This document shows, piece by piece, positions 11,265-21,161 of a DNA stretch of 64,000 nucleotides. Position 1 is the first letter of the stretch, and each line of letters opens with the position of its first letter. Source of the DNA: Anadara kagoshimensis. Lineage: Eukaryota; Mollusca; Bivalvia; Arcoida; Arcidae. A program made the position numbers and the translations under genes. The stretch covers positions 1,369,049 to 1,433,048 of the forward strand of contig CM037868.1 in NCBI GenBank assembly GCA_021292105.1, given 5' to 3'. The notes under the pieces are model-generated. The model was not told where the DNA came from. It searched no databases and worked only from the letters and a program-made list of their open reading frames with translations.

Positions 11265-12530
11265 ATGACACCGTGACAAACACAACAAGATGACACCGTG
11301 ACAAACACATCAAGATGACAACATGACAAACACATCAAGATGACACCGTGACAAACACAACAAGATGACACCGTGACAAACACAACAAGATGACAACATG
11401 ACAAACACAACACGATGACACCGTGACAAACACAACAAGATGACACCGTGACAAACACAACAAGATGACACCGTGACAAACACATCAAGATGACACCGTG
11501 ACAAACGCAACAAGATGACACCGTGACAAACACATCAAGATGACACCCTGACAAACGCAACAAGATGACACCGTGACAAACACAACAAGATGACACCGTG
11601 ACAAACGCAACAAGATGACACCGTGACAAACACATCAAGATGACCGTGACAAACACATCAAGATGACACCGTGACAAACACATCAAGATGACACCGTGAC
11701 AAACACAACAAGATAACACCATGACAAACACATCAAGATGACACCGTGACAAACACAACAAGATAACACCATGACAAACACATCAAGATGACACCGTGAA
11801 AAACACAACAAGATAACACCGTGACAAACACAAGATGACACCGTGACAAACACATCAAGATGACACCGTGACAAACACAACAAGATGACACCGTGACAAA
11901 CACAAAATGACACCATGACAAACACATCAAGATAACACCATGACAAACACATCAAGATGACACCGTGACAAACACAACAAGATAACACCATGACAAACAC
12001 ATCAAGATGACACCGCGACAAACACAACAAGATGACACCGTGACAAACACATTAAGATGACACCGTGACAAACACAACAAGATGACACCGTGACAAACAC
12101 AAAATGACACCATGACAAACACATCAAGATGACATCATAACAAACACAACAAGATGACACCATGACAAAAACATCAAGATGACTGTGACAAACACATCAA
12201 GATGACACCGTGACAAACACATCAAGATGACACCGTGACAAACACAACAAGATAACACCATGACAAACACATGAAGATGACACCGTGACAAACACAACAA
12301 GATAACACCATGACAAACACATCAACATGACACCGTGACAAACACAACAAGATAACACCATGACAAACACATCAAGATGACACCGTGACAAACACAACAA
12401 GATGACACCGTGACAAACACATCAAGATGACACCGTGACAAACACAACAAGATAACACCATGACAAACACATCAAGATGACACCGTGACAATCACAACAA
12501 GATAACACCATGACAAACATATCAAGTCAG
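11265..12530. repeat. 25-bp minisatellite, about 50 copies
   Basis: The unit is ACAAACACAACAAGATGACA + CCGTG. The main variants are AACA/ATCA, GATGACA/GATAACA and CCGTG/CCATG. Because 25 is not a multiple of three and the minus strand of the unit has no stop codon, all three minus frames are open over long stretches, giving C/V/L/S-rich frames of up to 186 codons. These are repeat translations without gene features. Confidence 0.95.
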
Positions 12531-12544
12531 ACATTTTTATCGAC

Positions 12545-12960
12545 CAGATGTGTACCATTTTTTACACTAACTTGCCAGTTGTTTTCCAAGTTTTTATTGA
12601 GCTTTAGCTTTGCCACCGAGCGATATATTCGCCGCATGTAAACGATGGCCCGTGTATTATTCGACGATATACCACGGGTAAATGTTGACCATTTTAATTC
12701 TAACGTGACTTAGGTAAAAAGGATTGAAATAAACATTGCGAACTCTTTCTTTGGAAGTACATTTGACTATCTAGTTGGAAAAACGTTCATTGAAACAATG
12801 CGGCTGTTAAGATTACCTCCATTAAAGAAATGATATTATGAATGAAAATTACGTCACAACCATTGTTCGCGACTCATAGCATGACGTCATAAGACAGGGA
12901 GTACGTCATTAAAACGGAACAGCGATGGGTATATGTTATACCACGCCTGACTCTCTTTCA
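12545..12960 (+). repeat. R9 dispersed repeat
   Basis: Contains CCCGTGTATTATTCGACGAT, ATACCACGGGTAAATGTTGA, ATTGAAATAAACATTGCGAA, CTTTCTTTGGAAGTACATTT and ACAGCGATGGGTATATGTTA. The same motifs occur in reverse order on the other strand at ~48960-49310. No coding capacity seen. Confidence 0.65.
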
Positions 12961-12984
12961 TATGAAGAAAACGCAGGTCATGTT

Positions 12985-13375
12985 AGACTGAAATTTATAT
13001 ATGATAGATGTATTATAATTACACCATTTGTCTTAAAACACGTCCGATCTTTGACCTTATTGTGCACACCAGATGTGGTAATCTAATCAGATGTGCAATA
13101 TGATATCTCCACGGTAACAGTCTTAAGAGACAAAAACCATTTGTATTATTGTCAGAAATATACTGTTGTCTGAACTTGCTACTAGATAAAAATTTAAATT
13201 CCTCAAAAACTAAGGTATGTTCCCTCATGCAAAGTATTTCCTTAGCTGATTTTGGTAAAATATATTTTGGTGCATTGGGTTTCTTTTTCTCAACAATTTT
13301 AATTTGATTTTGGGATTTGAACATTGAGCAGTATATTTTATGTTAAATGAATTTATATATGATAGATGTATCATG
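12985..13375 (+). repeat. R4 copy flanked by a ~24-bp direct duplication
   Basis: The R4 body (about 13040-13345) has ATATGATATCTCCACGGTAA, AAATTCCTCAAAAACTAAGG and GGTAAAATATATTTTGGTGC. It is bracketed by near-identical TTTATATATGATAGATGTAT stretches at ~12991 and ~13354, which look like a target duplication or a slippage product. Confidence 0.6.
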
Positions 13376-13543
13376 AAACTAGGGCATGTAGGCGTGCGCT
13401 AAAAGTCCGCTAAACCCACCGCCACATACGTCATTAATATATAGTAACGAAGGAATGAGCAATCAGCTGTTCCGAAGACGTCAGAGTAGTTATAGTGTAT
13501 ATAGATAGTATCAGGTATCATTCATTATTCATATCAATTACTT

Positions 13544-13750
13544 TACAGTACAGGCCTGTCGAAAGTTTAACACTGAGCTAAAATTGTGTCGAATCGGCAG
13601 CTAACCTCCGTTAGCTATATTTTGACAGTACTTATCTAAAATATGTCATTTGTCAGTTGTTCGAATACAGCTATTCATATCTTCGATGTTCGACATGTTC
13701 GACGACGCCTTTTTAAGTTCGGTGTTAAATTTTCGACAATTCAGTACAGT
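13544..13750. mobile_element. R7 short inverted-repeat element
   Basis: Begins TACAGTACAGGCCTGTCGAA and ends with the inverted form TTAAATTTTCGACA..TCAGTACAGTAA. About 207 bp, non-coding, a MITE-like structure. Transposon superfamily unknown. Confidence 0.65.
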
Positions 13751-13799
13751 AATTTATCAAATCTTAATTACAATGCTATATTGTATTGTAGTATCCATT

Positions 13800-14031
13800 G
13801 ACATCCAACGGGTAATTTTAGGATGTAGATTTGGACGTCATATAGGTTTAACAACCTCAGCAATATCTAAAATGATACCTTCACCCACTATCTTCAACGT
13901 AATTTTAGTAGGTAGGTTTGGGCGTCATATAGCTTTAACAACCTCAACAATATATAAAATGATACCTTCACCCACTATCTTAAACGTAATTTTAGTAGGT
14001 AGGTTTAGGCGTCATATAGGTTTAACAACCT
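13800..14031 (+). repeat. 87-bp tandem array, left part
   Basis: GTAATTTTAG recurs at 13899 and 13986 (87 bp), with ATGATACCTTCACCCACTAT and ATAGGTTTAACAACCTCA in each unit. The array resumes at 17643, and the break is an inserted transposon (14032-17642). The open frame 13650-14108 is an artefact of the repeat. Confidence 0.88.
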
Positions 14032-14396
14032 GTGGGACCCCTATATGTAGTAACTACCACAAATGTAGTAACGGTCACAAATGTAATAAAATTGTGTCAC
14101 ATATGTAGTAACGAACCACAAATGTAGGAACGACCGTTACCACAAATGTAGTAACAATTTTTGTTACCACAAATGTAGTAAATGAAAACCGCTATATGTA
14201 GTAACGAAAATTTTGAAATCTGAACGTTTGAAACCAACATTTAAGGTGCGTTCTAACCCGATAGAAGTGACTTTTAACGCGTTAGAAGTGACTTTTATCC
14301 CGAAAGAAGTGACTCTGATTCCGATATAAGTGACTTTATTTAATACCAAACTACCAAAGAAAAATGTATGTATAAATTGTTAATTTTGCTGGGTTT

Positions 14397-15165
14397 TTAG
14401 CTCACCTGACCGAAGGTATAGCGCAGCTTGTAAATGTGCCTGCGTGCGTCGTTAACACATATTTTCAACTTCTCCTCTATAACTACTGGACAGATTTCAA
14501 TGAAACTTGGTCAGAAACATGTATGGGCTGGTGCAATTCAGATTTGCACGTAGCGTTGCCGTGGCTACCAAAACTAGGTCATAGTGACCTTGGGGTGCAT
14601 AATTCTTAAAAAATCTTCTTCTCTGAAACCGAACATGAGAAAAATTCTGATGTGATATTTAGCTTTTCTGGAGTCTTAAGACTTAAGTTTGTTAATTTCG
14701 TGAAATTTGGTCGAAAAATGGGTAACGCGTGTTTGCGTTAAATTTAAAAAAAAATGAAATAAGCTTTAAATTGCAATATCTTGATTATTTGTGAAGATAA
14801 TGACACGGGGTCTTGAGATTTGATATCGACTTGAAATGTCCTTCAAAATGAGATCAAGGTCAAAGGTCAAGGTCATGACCTATTTTTTTTTACCTCTGAT
14901 TTTAAGTATTATCTGGAAAACTATAAATTTTTTGTATAGGCATGTATATTAGAATATTGTTGGTATTGATGCAATGATCATTTTAATATATAGATTATGG
15001 TAATTGGTTCGAAGGTCAAGGTCACAGATGCGAGTTGCAAGTTTCATAAATAGCTAAATATCCACATCAGAGTTATTGCTCCTTAAATGTAGTATTTGTT
15101 GTGTTTTTGTGCTGTTTACGGTCCAGATGAGCGGTACAGGACCTATTGGGCCTTTTGTTTCTATT
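14397..15165. repeat. Nested MITE-like repeat inside the 3.6-kb element
   Basis: Begins AGCTCACCTGACCGAAGGT and ends GATGAGCGGTACAGG..TATTGGGCCTTTTG. The interior has CAATGAAACTTGGTCAGAAA and AAGGTCAAAGGTCAAGGTCA. Sequences of this kind are, from memory, common dispersed repeats in bivalve and gastropod genomes. No coding frame. Confidence 0.5.
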
Positions 15166-15848
15166 TACTTGAACACTTTTAGTGTCACATAAATCGGCAC
15201 ATTACAAAATGATTAACATAACATCTAATAGTTACTAGTATCTGATAATCCTTGTAGGGGTGTTACCCCTGTACACGTGTGCGATGAGCGATAATGCCAA
15301 TTGGCGTCTTATTTTCATTACTTTGGTTTGTAAAGTAATGTAAAATTCAGTTTTTAAATTTAAGTTTCTGGGTTTTCTGTATTTTGGCAGATTTTAGTAG
15401 GGTACATGTATTTATTATTATACTCCACGAAACTTAAGATGTAGGAAGTATAATGCTGTTGGTCGGTCCCTCCGTCCGTCCATCAGTCAATTATAAGTTT
15501 TCCGCATTGTTTCCTGAACACTTTCAGATACTAGGCTGAGTTTGTGAATGCGAGTCAACCACAATGAGTTGCAGATCAAGTTAACATGTTGTTTTGCTAC
15601 GAATCCGATTCTTTGCAATTGTCTTTGATAATTTGATAGAAATAACAGTTTTCTGTAGTTTTTTTTCGTAAAAGCTTGCACATATTGAACTGATTTGGCA
15701 TGTAGGTCTACCACAATGAGTTACAGATCAAGTTCACGTTTCATTTTGCTTCGCTGAAATTTACGATTTAACGATGACTATACACTTGATTTGGTCCAAT
15801 ATGTGAGAGCAACCTCACGAACGTTTTTGTAATATTTGCTGATTTTTA
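15165..15848. other. Interior of the transposon, nothing recognised
   Basis: AT-rich stretch. A short ATACTCCACGAAACTTAAG.. GGTCGGTCCCTCCGTCCGTC segment at ~15420-15485 looks like an old repeat. The open frame at 15487-15714 has no recognisable product. Confidence 0.35.
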
Positions 15849-15849
15849 T

Positions 15850-15907
<58 letters not shown>
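15849..15907. repeat. (CT)n microsatellite
   Basis: Almost pure CT dinucleotide run with one CC interruption. It produces the RE-rich stretch of a spurious minus-strand frame. Confidence 0.95.
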
Positions 15908-15909
<2 letters not shown>

Positions 15910-16011
15910 GTTGCATTTACAATACTTCGTAAATATCATTATTGAAGTATATGAACTGCATTCTATAAGATGTGTTAGTCTGTAACGTCTGTAATCATAT
16001 ATGGTGTATCT

Positions 16012-16250
16012 TGTTCTTTCGCCAAGCACTCGGCATAACGAAATGAAAGTCACGGTTCTTTCGGATGGGAACTTAAAAAACGAGGTCATGTGTCACGGTG
16101 GGCATGGCACGCTAAAGAACCCTGTTGTATAATGCCATCAGCGCAACACACAGGCAAAATTTCTGCAACTTCGCTTATAGCTAGCGACGTCTCGATATAA
16201 GTGAAATATTCTTGACTGGAACGTTAAACACCATTACTCAACTCTCAACT
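16012..16250 (+). mobile_element. SINE-A, 5'-truncated
   Basis: Starts within the body at GTTCTTTCGCCAAGCACTCG and runs through CACGGTTCTTTCGGATGGGA, CTGTTGTATAATGCCATCAG and TTGACTGGAACGTTAAACAC to an ACTC tail. The tRNA-like head is missing. It is nested within the 3.6-kb transposon. Confidence 0.8.
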
Positions 16251-16504
16251 CTTGTACCTTGCTTAGTGTTTATATTAAGTGCACTTCTCATAGGCTAGTT
16301 GCGTACCCAATTCGCAAGAAATAGATCATAGTGTGGTACTTGTTTAAGGTTTTCTCTTTTGTCTGCGGTTTAAATTAAACGGAAGTGTTAAAAAACATTC
16401 CAGATTGTTTTATTTTCTTAGCCTATTATTTTTAATTTGCATTGCTATGGGTGGGTGTCATGTTGCCTGCTGAATATTGCAATTTGACCAACTAGATGAA
16501 CAAT

Positions 16505-16590
16505 GCATCAACAATGCATCAACCCCCCCCCACCCCCACCCCCGAAAAAAACCAAAAAAAAACCAAAAAAAAAACCAAAAAAAAAAAAAA
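16505..16590. repeat. Poly-C/poly-A low-complexity tract
   Basis: A run of C with A interruptions followed by runs of A with CC interruptions. Low complexity, not coding. Confidence 0.9.
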
Positions 16591-16914
16591 CCCGGACATA
16601 ATAAGCAATTTGGCGTTTTCAAAGTTTTAAGCGATGGTTCTCATACTTTAGCCATTATCAGAATTGTTTATTTTGTTATCGTCTAGTTATGTACGCATCT
16701 ACCCCCACCCCCCACACTTCATCCCCACCAACACACGCACACGGTCACTGCAAACTGTCTATTTTGATTTGTACAAAGGTTACACGTTTTTAAGACTTTT
16801 GATAAATATAGATCCGACTTCATGTGTAATTTGCAAGAACATCGATCCGTTAATTGAACGAATGTTCCATTCATATCAAGACTTCACCAGCTATATGCGA
16901 AGTGGCAGAAAGTT

Positions 16915-17060
16915 TGACCCATGGGGTGCAATGGAATGCGCTAGGGTTCTTTAACGCGTCACACCTGGTTTTAGGGTCTAATGGCTTTCGTTTTAAAATA
17001 CCATTTTAAAGTCTTGGTCAGACCCTGCCCGGGTTTCGAACCCACGAACCTTCCTGGAAG
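16915..17060 (-). mobile_element. SINE head fragment related to SINE-A
   Basis: On the minus strand it carries a B-box-like GTGGGTTCGAAACCCGGGCA followed by GGGTCTGACC, as in SINE-A, and on the + strand AGGGTTCTTTAACG as in the SINE-A body. It is diverged and incomplete. Confidence 0.45.
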
Positions 17061-17642
17061 TGGAATAATAAACAAACCATAACAAATAAATAGAACTCAA
17101 CCCATCAAAAAAAGAAAAAAAATCTCCTGAAAGTCATCTCGGGACTTCTTTGTAGTAGCCATGTCAGAACTGAAAATAACTGTTCACATGAATATGAACC
17201 GTGACATTCCACATCGTTATGAGTAGCTTAGAACTGAAAAATCTACTGGCTAAACATGGTTGAAAATGAGGCATAATATGCGTTTGGGGTTTCATTCCTT
17301 AAATTACCCGACAGATATACCTTATATTACCTGACAGAGAAACCACAGTGGCTGTCATTAATTAACCACTAGCCAAGATATTACGGTACCCATATTGAAA
17401 AAAATATATTTTATCATTTTTTTAAATTTTACTACATTTGTGGTAAAATCAAGTTGTTACATTTGTGGTAAAATTTTGTTGCTACATTTGTGGTAAAATT
17501 TTGCTACATTTGTGACCAACATTTACTACATATGTGACAAACCTTACTACATTTGTGGTTCGTTACTACATATGTGACGCAATTTTATTACATTTGTGAC
17601 CGTTACTACATTTGTGGTAGTTACTACATATAGGGGTCCCAC

Positions 17643-17885
17643 ACAACCTCAACAATATATAAAATGATACCTTCACCCACTATCTTCAACGTAATTTTAG
17701 GAGGTAGGTTTTGGCGTCATATAGGTTTAACAACCTCAACAATATATAAAATGATACCTTCACCCACTATCTTAAACGTAATTTTAGGAGGTAGGTTTTG
17801 GCGTCATATAGGTTTAACAACCTCAACAATATATAAAATGATACCTTCACCCACTATCTTAAACGTAATTTTAGTAAGTAGGGTT
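17643..17885 (+). repeat. 87-bp tandem array, right part
   Basis: Three further copies of the unit ending at 14031, beginning with the duplicated ACAACCT. The frame 17664-17912 repeats every 29 codons because 87 is divisible by three; it is not a gene. Confidence 0.88.
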
Positions 17886-18700
17886 GGGTGCGATAAATTT
17901 AAAAAGAACTGAAGAATATCTCCACAAAATTACCTATCTAAAGTAAAATGTACAGCCACTATCTGAAAGAGTAAATTAAGAAGGTAGGTTTTGGTGTGAT
18001 AAATTTAACAAAATCTGAAGAACACCTCCGCAAAACGACATAGCCAAATGAAACGTTTACCCACTATCTGAAAACGTAATTTTATTAGGTAGGGATAGGC
18101 ATGATAAATTTAACAAAACCTGAAGAAGACCTCTGCAAAACGACATGTCAAAAATTAAAGCTTCAATTACTATCTTAAAACGTAACTTTAGTAGGTAGGG
18201 CTCGGTGTGATAAATTTAACAAGAACTGAAAAATGATATGTCTTAAATAAAATCTTCATCCGCTATCCAAAAAAAAAAGTAATTTTATTAGGTAGGCTTG
18301 GGTGTGATAAAATTAAGAACTGAAGAATACTTCCACAAAATGACATATCTAAAGTAAAATGTACACCCACTATCTGAAAACGTAATTTAAGTTGGTAGTG
18401 TTTAGCGTGATAAATTAAACAAAAAATAAAGAAGGCCTATACACATGTCTCGAATAAAATCTTCATTCGCTATCCAAAAAACGTAATTTTATTAGATAGG
18501 ATTGGGTGTGATAAAATTAAAAACTGAAGAAGACCGCCACAAAATGACATATCTAAATGAAATGTTTACCCGGCCGCTATCTGAAGACGTTATTTTATTA
18601 GATAGGATTGGGTGTGATAAATTTAAGAGCAACTGAAGAAGACCTCTACACAATAACATCTTTATCTAAAATAAAATCTCCATCCGCTATATGATAACGC
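17886..18700 (+). repeat. Degenerate ~108-bp tandem array, about 8 copies
   Basis: Motifs such as TAGGTAGG.TTGGGTGTGATAA recur near 17875, 17983, 18090, 18200, 18290, 18395, 18490 and 18600, with CACCCACTATCTGAAAACGT in each. The shared CACCCACTATCT..ACGTAATTTTA motif ties it to the 87-bp array, which appears to be a shortened, younger homogenised form. Confidence 0.78.
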
Positions 18701-18924
18701 AACGGAAGACTCAGACAAATTTTCTTTTGAAGTAACGTAAATTTTTCGATAATTGTGTTTGATAGGCTAATAAGATCTTTGTATTCATCAATGATTTTGA
18801 ATAATTAATGAGGTATTTAAATCTTAATCTATGTTTACTCTGTTATAATTACTGCTGTTATTTCGATAACTGCTATTTCACTTTGTTTTATACCGATACT
18901 TAGGCAGTAAAATCTGTTTTAAGT

Positions 18925-19625
18925 AGAGTACAGGCCAGTCGAAAGCTTAACACTTAGTCGAAGAACGACTGCCGAAGTACTGTGAGAGCCGGTCTGTTTG
19001 TGACAGTGAAGTTCGCTTTTTCCCATAGAAAATTTAAATAAATCTAAATAAAAATTGATATTCACTTACTTGTGCCTAGTCGTAACTGAAAATCTGTATG
19101 CGCACCCGCGATTGTCATAAAGCATTTCTATAGAAAGGGAAATGTTGGCACTACGTGGACTTTACATGGCGAAAATGACTATGTTTACATCGGAAGTGAT
19201 GTCCTTGGTGACGTTTTACGTCATATGCCCAACAGAGTCTGCCATTTGCATGTTTTTTCAACATGTTAAATCCCCATAGCCCTAACATTTTGTTCTGTGC
19301 AGAAATATTATACGCTAATCGCGGATGCGCATACAGATTTCCTGTTACGACTAGGTACAAATAAGTGAATAATATCCATTTTTATTTAGATTTATTTTAT
19401 TTTCTATGGAAAAAAGCGTAACTTAATTGTCACAAACAGACCGGCTCTGACAGTAACCGATGCTGAGTGCATGTGATAGAGATATGCATTACTGGTGTAA
19501 AAAGCTGTAGATATATAGACAGCAAGCTGTCGAAAAACTGTTAAGAGATAGCTAACGAGGGGCCGAGATTAGCTGCATTAATTTGTTAGCTATGTGTTAA
19601 ACTTTCGACAGGCCTGTATTATATA
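18925..19625. mobile_element. R7 element split by a second inverted-repeat element
   Basis: The left R7 end AGTACAGGCCAGTCGAAAG.. is at ~18928 and the right end GTTAAACTTTCGACAGGCCT at ~19592. A solo R7 is ~210 bp; the excess is explained by an element at 18986-19447 inserted within it. Confidence 0.7.
18986..19447. mobile_element. 462-bp foldback/MITE with ~130-bp TIRs
   Basis: Both ends read GAGCCGGTCTGTTTGTGACA inward. The inverted similarity continues through the CCATAGAAAAT.., AAATAAATCTAAATAAAAAT.., CACTTA.TTGT.CCTAGTCGTAAC and ATGCGCA.CCGCGATT segments, about 130 bp per arm, around a ~200-bp centre. TGA flanks both sides (18983-18985, 19448-19450), a possible 3-bp target duplication as in PIF/Harbinger-type elements. 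Non-coding. Confidence 0.82.
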
Positions 19626-19629
19626 GTAT

Positions 19630-20670
19630 ATATCCGATTTAGTTTAACTACATGTACTTTGATGAAGACATTTGAAACATAGTTTTAGGGTATTTTGATA
19701 CATCGGCGGCATTATTGAAACATATTGAAAATCGAAACAATTTCCAGACTTAAATCGGTCGAAATGTTATTTATGGATTAAACTGCTTTTCTCTCCATGA
19801 CGTCATATGCGGCAGTTAAAATCTCGCCATTCATAGATAAAAATGCATTCATAGATAGATTTCCAACCCATTTTGGAACCATTGTCATATTATGATTTTA
19901 TTTTAATTTTCTGAATGAAATATTTAAAGAGTTATAATATAACAGCCCCTAGAACTTATCAAATTCTGTATATATGGAATTTTAAAAGTTGATTAAAACT
20001 GGCTTTTGTACAACCAACCTTTGATTCGAAACTTTTAAATGCATTTCTGATAGACCTTTTAATTAACAAATCTTATTTCTTTTCTTCTGTTTATCAAGTT
20101 ATAGTTTGTTGGCGTCGAGGACGTTACCATTTTTCATTTACTCTGAAAAAGGACATTTTTGCAAATATTTTATATAATAACACATAAATATATAATATGA
20201 TATACATGTACAATGTACATTACCATGGCTTTTGAATTTTCCCGAATCTTCAATCCGCAAAAATTAAACACACAAAAATTAACATACACATTTTTTAAAA
20301 AATCCGCAAAATTTGCACCACGCAAAAATAACCCAATTTACGGTATACTTTTGAAATGATATCACGCTTCAAATAAATCTTATGATTACATATAAATTGA
20401 TGTAACAATAAAATGAACTAAACTTAAAAGAAATATCCAGTAAAATGCATATAAATTTTTGGAACAACACGCACGCCAAAACGTTCTAACTTTGTGGGTT
20501 TCACCCTGTCGACGGCAAACGAGACAGAGTTTTGTCAATGTCGTAGGCCTCTAACATTTGATCATGAGCGGGTACCGTTATAGTTGTCTGATTGGCCTGT
20601 GACTCTAAAGGTGCCATAAGTGTCCATTATTTCAAAACAGACCAAAAACATCTTTACAAATCTCACTCAC
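19630..20670. other. Upstream region of the decarboxylase gene
   Basis: AT-rich. Around 20240-20345 there are AAATCCGCAAAAATTA and AATTTACGGTA motifs like one half of the TACTGTAAA..CGCG MITE seen at 42599. No exon recognised. Confidence 0.35.
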
Positions 20671-20720
20671 CACGTGGACTTGTGATTATATAAATCCTTG
20701 ATCGGAAATATAGTTCAGTT
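20671..20720 (+). promoter_or_regulatory. Possible core promoter of the decarboxylase gene (E-box, TATA, initiator)
   Basis: CACGTG lies at 20671-20676, TATAAAT at 20689-20695, and TCAGTT at 20715-20720 with its A at 20717, 28 bp from the first T of the TATA motif. That spacing and the TCAGT initiator fit an animal TATA promoter. It is ~270 bp upstream of the first visible coding exon. A strong donor-like GTAAGG follows at 20810, so a non-coding leader exon 20717-20809 spliced to 20989 is conceivable. Motif evidence only. Confidence 0.3.
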
Positions 20721-20988
20721 GGACAGCTGATGTTTTCTTGTCATCCAGAAATTTGCTAAGGAACCGTTTCTCAAAAGCCTCACAAACAAACGTCAAGGGT
20801 ACGCTGTACGTAAGGATTCTACTGTAGACCTACGGCAGACATAATAATATCCAAATGTTTGATTCATTTCATATAGATTTGCAAGTCCCGAACATGCAAT
20901 CGGCCCAGTGGTTCCGAATCGGAACCATTAGATCTATGACCATTAGTAAATCCACCATGTCTTATCATATGTATTAATATATTTTCAG

Positions 20989-21161
20989 GAAAGGAAATGA
21001 TAGATTATATAGCAGATTATTTAAAAAACATAAGATCTAGAAGAGTATTTCCGGATGTCTCACCTGGATACATGCGCCATCTTGTACCGGAAGCTGCGCC
21101 ATTAGAAGGAGAATCTTGGGAAGATATATTTAAGGATGTCGAAAGAGTTATAATGCCAGGG
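20989..21161 (+). CDS. HDC: HDC exon a (first visible coding exon)
   Basis: Acceptor ATTTTCAG ends at 20988; donor GTAATG begins at 21162. The exon opens with the last two bases of a split Gly codon (or Arg, depending on the leader exon), then K-E-M-I-D-Y, matching R-G-K-E-M-V-D-Y of animal decarboxylases. It runs to V-I-M-P-G. The Met at 20997 is conserved inside the family and normally lies ~13 residues from the true start, so an upstream exon is expected but was not located. Confidence 0.92.

Larger units (their letters stand above)
14032..17642. mobile_element. 3.6-kb TIR transposon with ~96-bp inverted ends and 7-bp TSD, no transposase seen
   Basis: The left end GTGGGACCCCTATATGTAGT and the right end read in reverse complement are the same for ~96 bp with one visible mismatch. 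Both ends then continue as different numbers of a CACAAATGTAGTAAC subterminal motif. ACAACCT is duplicated at 14025-14031 and 17643-17649. Removing the element plus one ACAACCT restores an intact 87-bp array unit (TTTAACAACCTCAACAATAT), which fixes the boundaries to the base. The interior holds another MITE-like unit (14397-15165), a CT microsatellite, SINE fragments and low-complexity DNA. No transposase frame was recognised, so it is non-autonomous. A 7-bp duplication would fit P- or Dada-like elements, but the superfamily is not assignable from these ends. Confidence 0.9.

Noticed and set aside
11201-12400. Long minus-strand open frames rich in C, V, L and S
   Set aside because: They are translations of the 25-bp minisatellite in any frame; there are no splice sites, unique sequence or start context to support a gene.
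13650-14108. 152-codon plus frame
   Set aside because: Internal 29-residue periodicity comes from the 87-bp tandem array, and the frame runs into a transposon end.
20895-20960. ATG with W-F-R-I-G resembling the F-R-R-R-G of decarboxylase N-termini
   Set aside because: No GT donor follows in the right phase and unspliced reading is out of frame with exon a.
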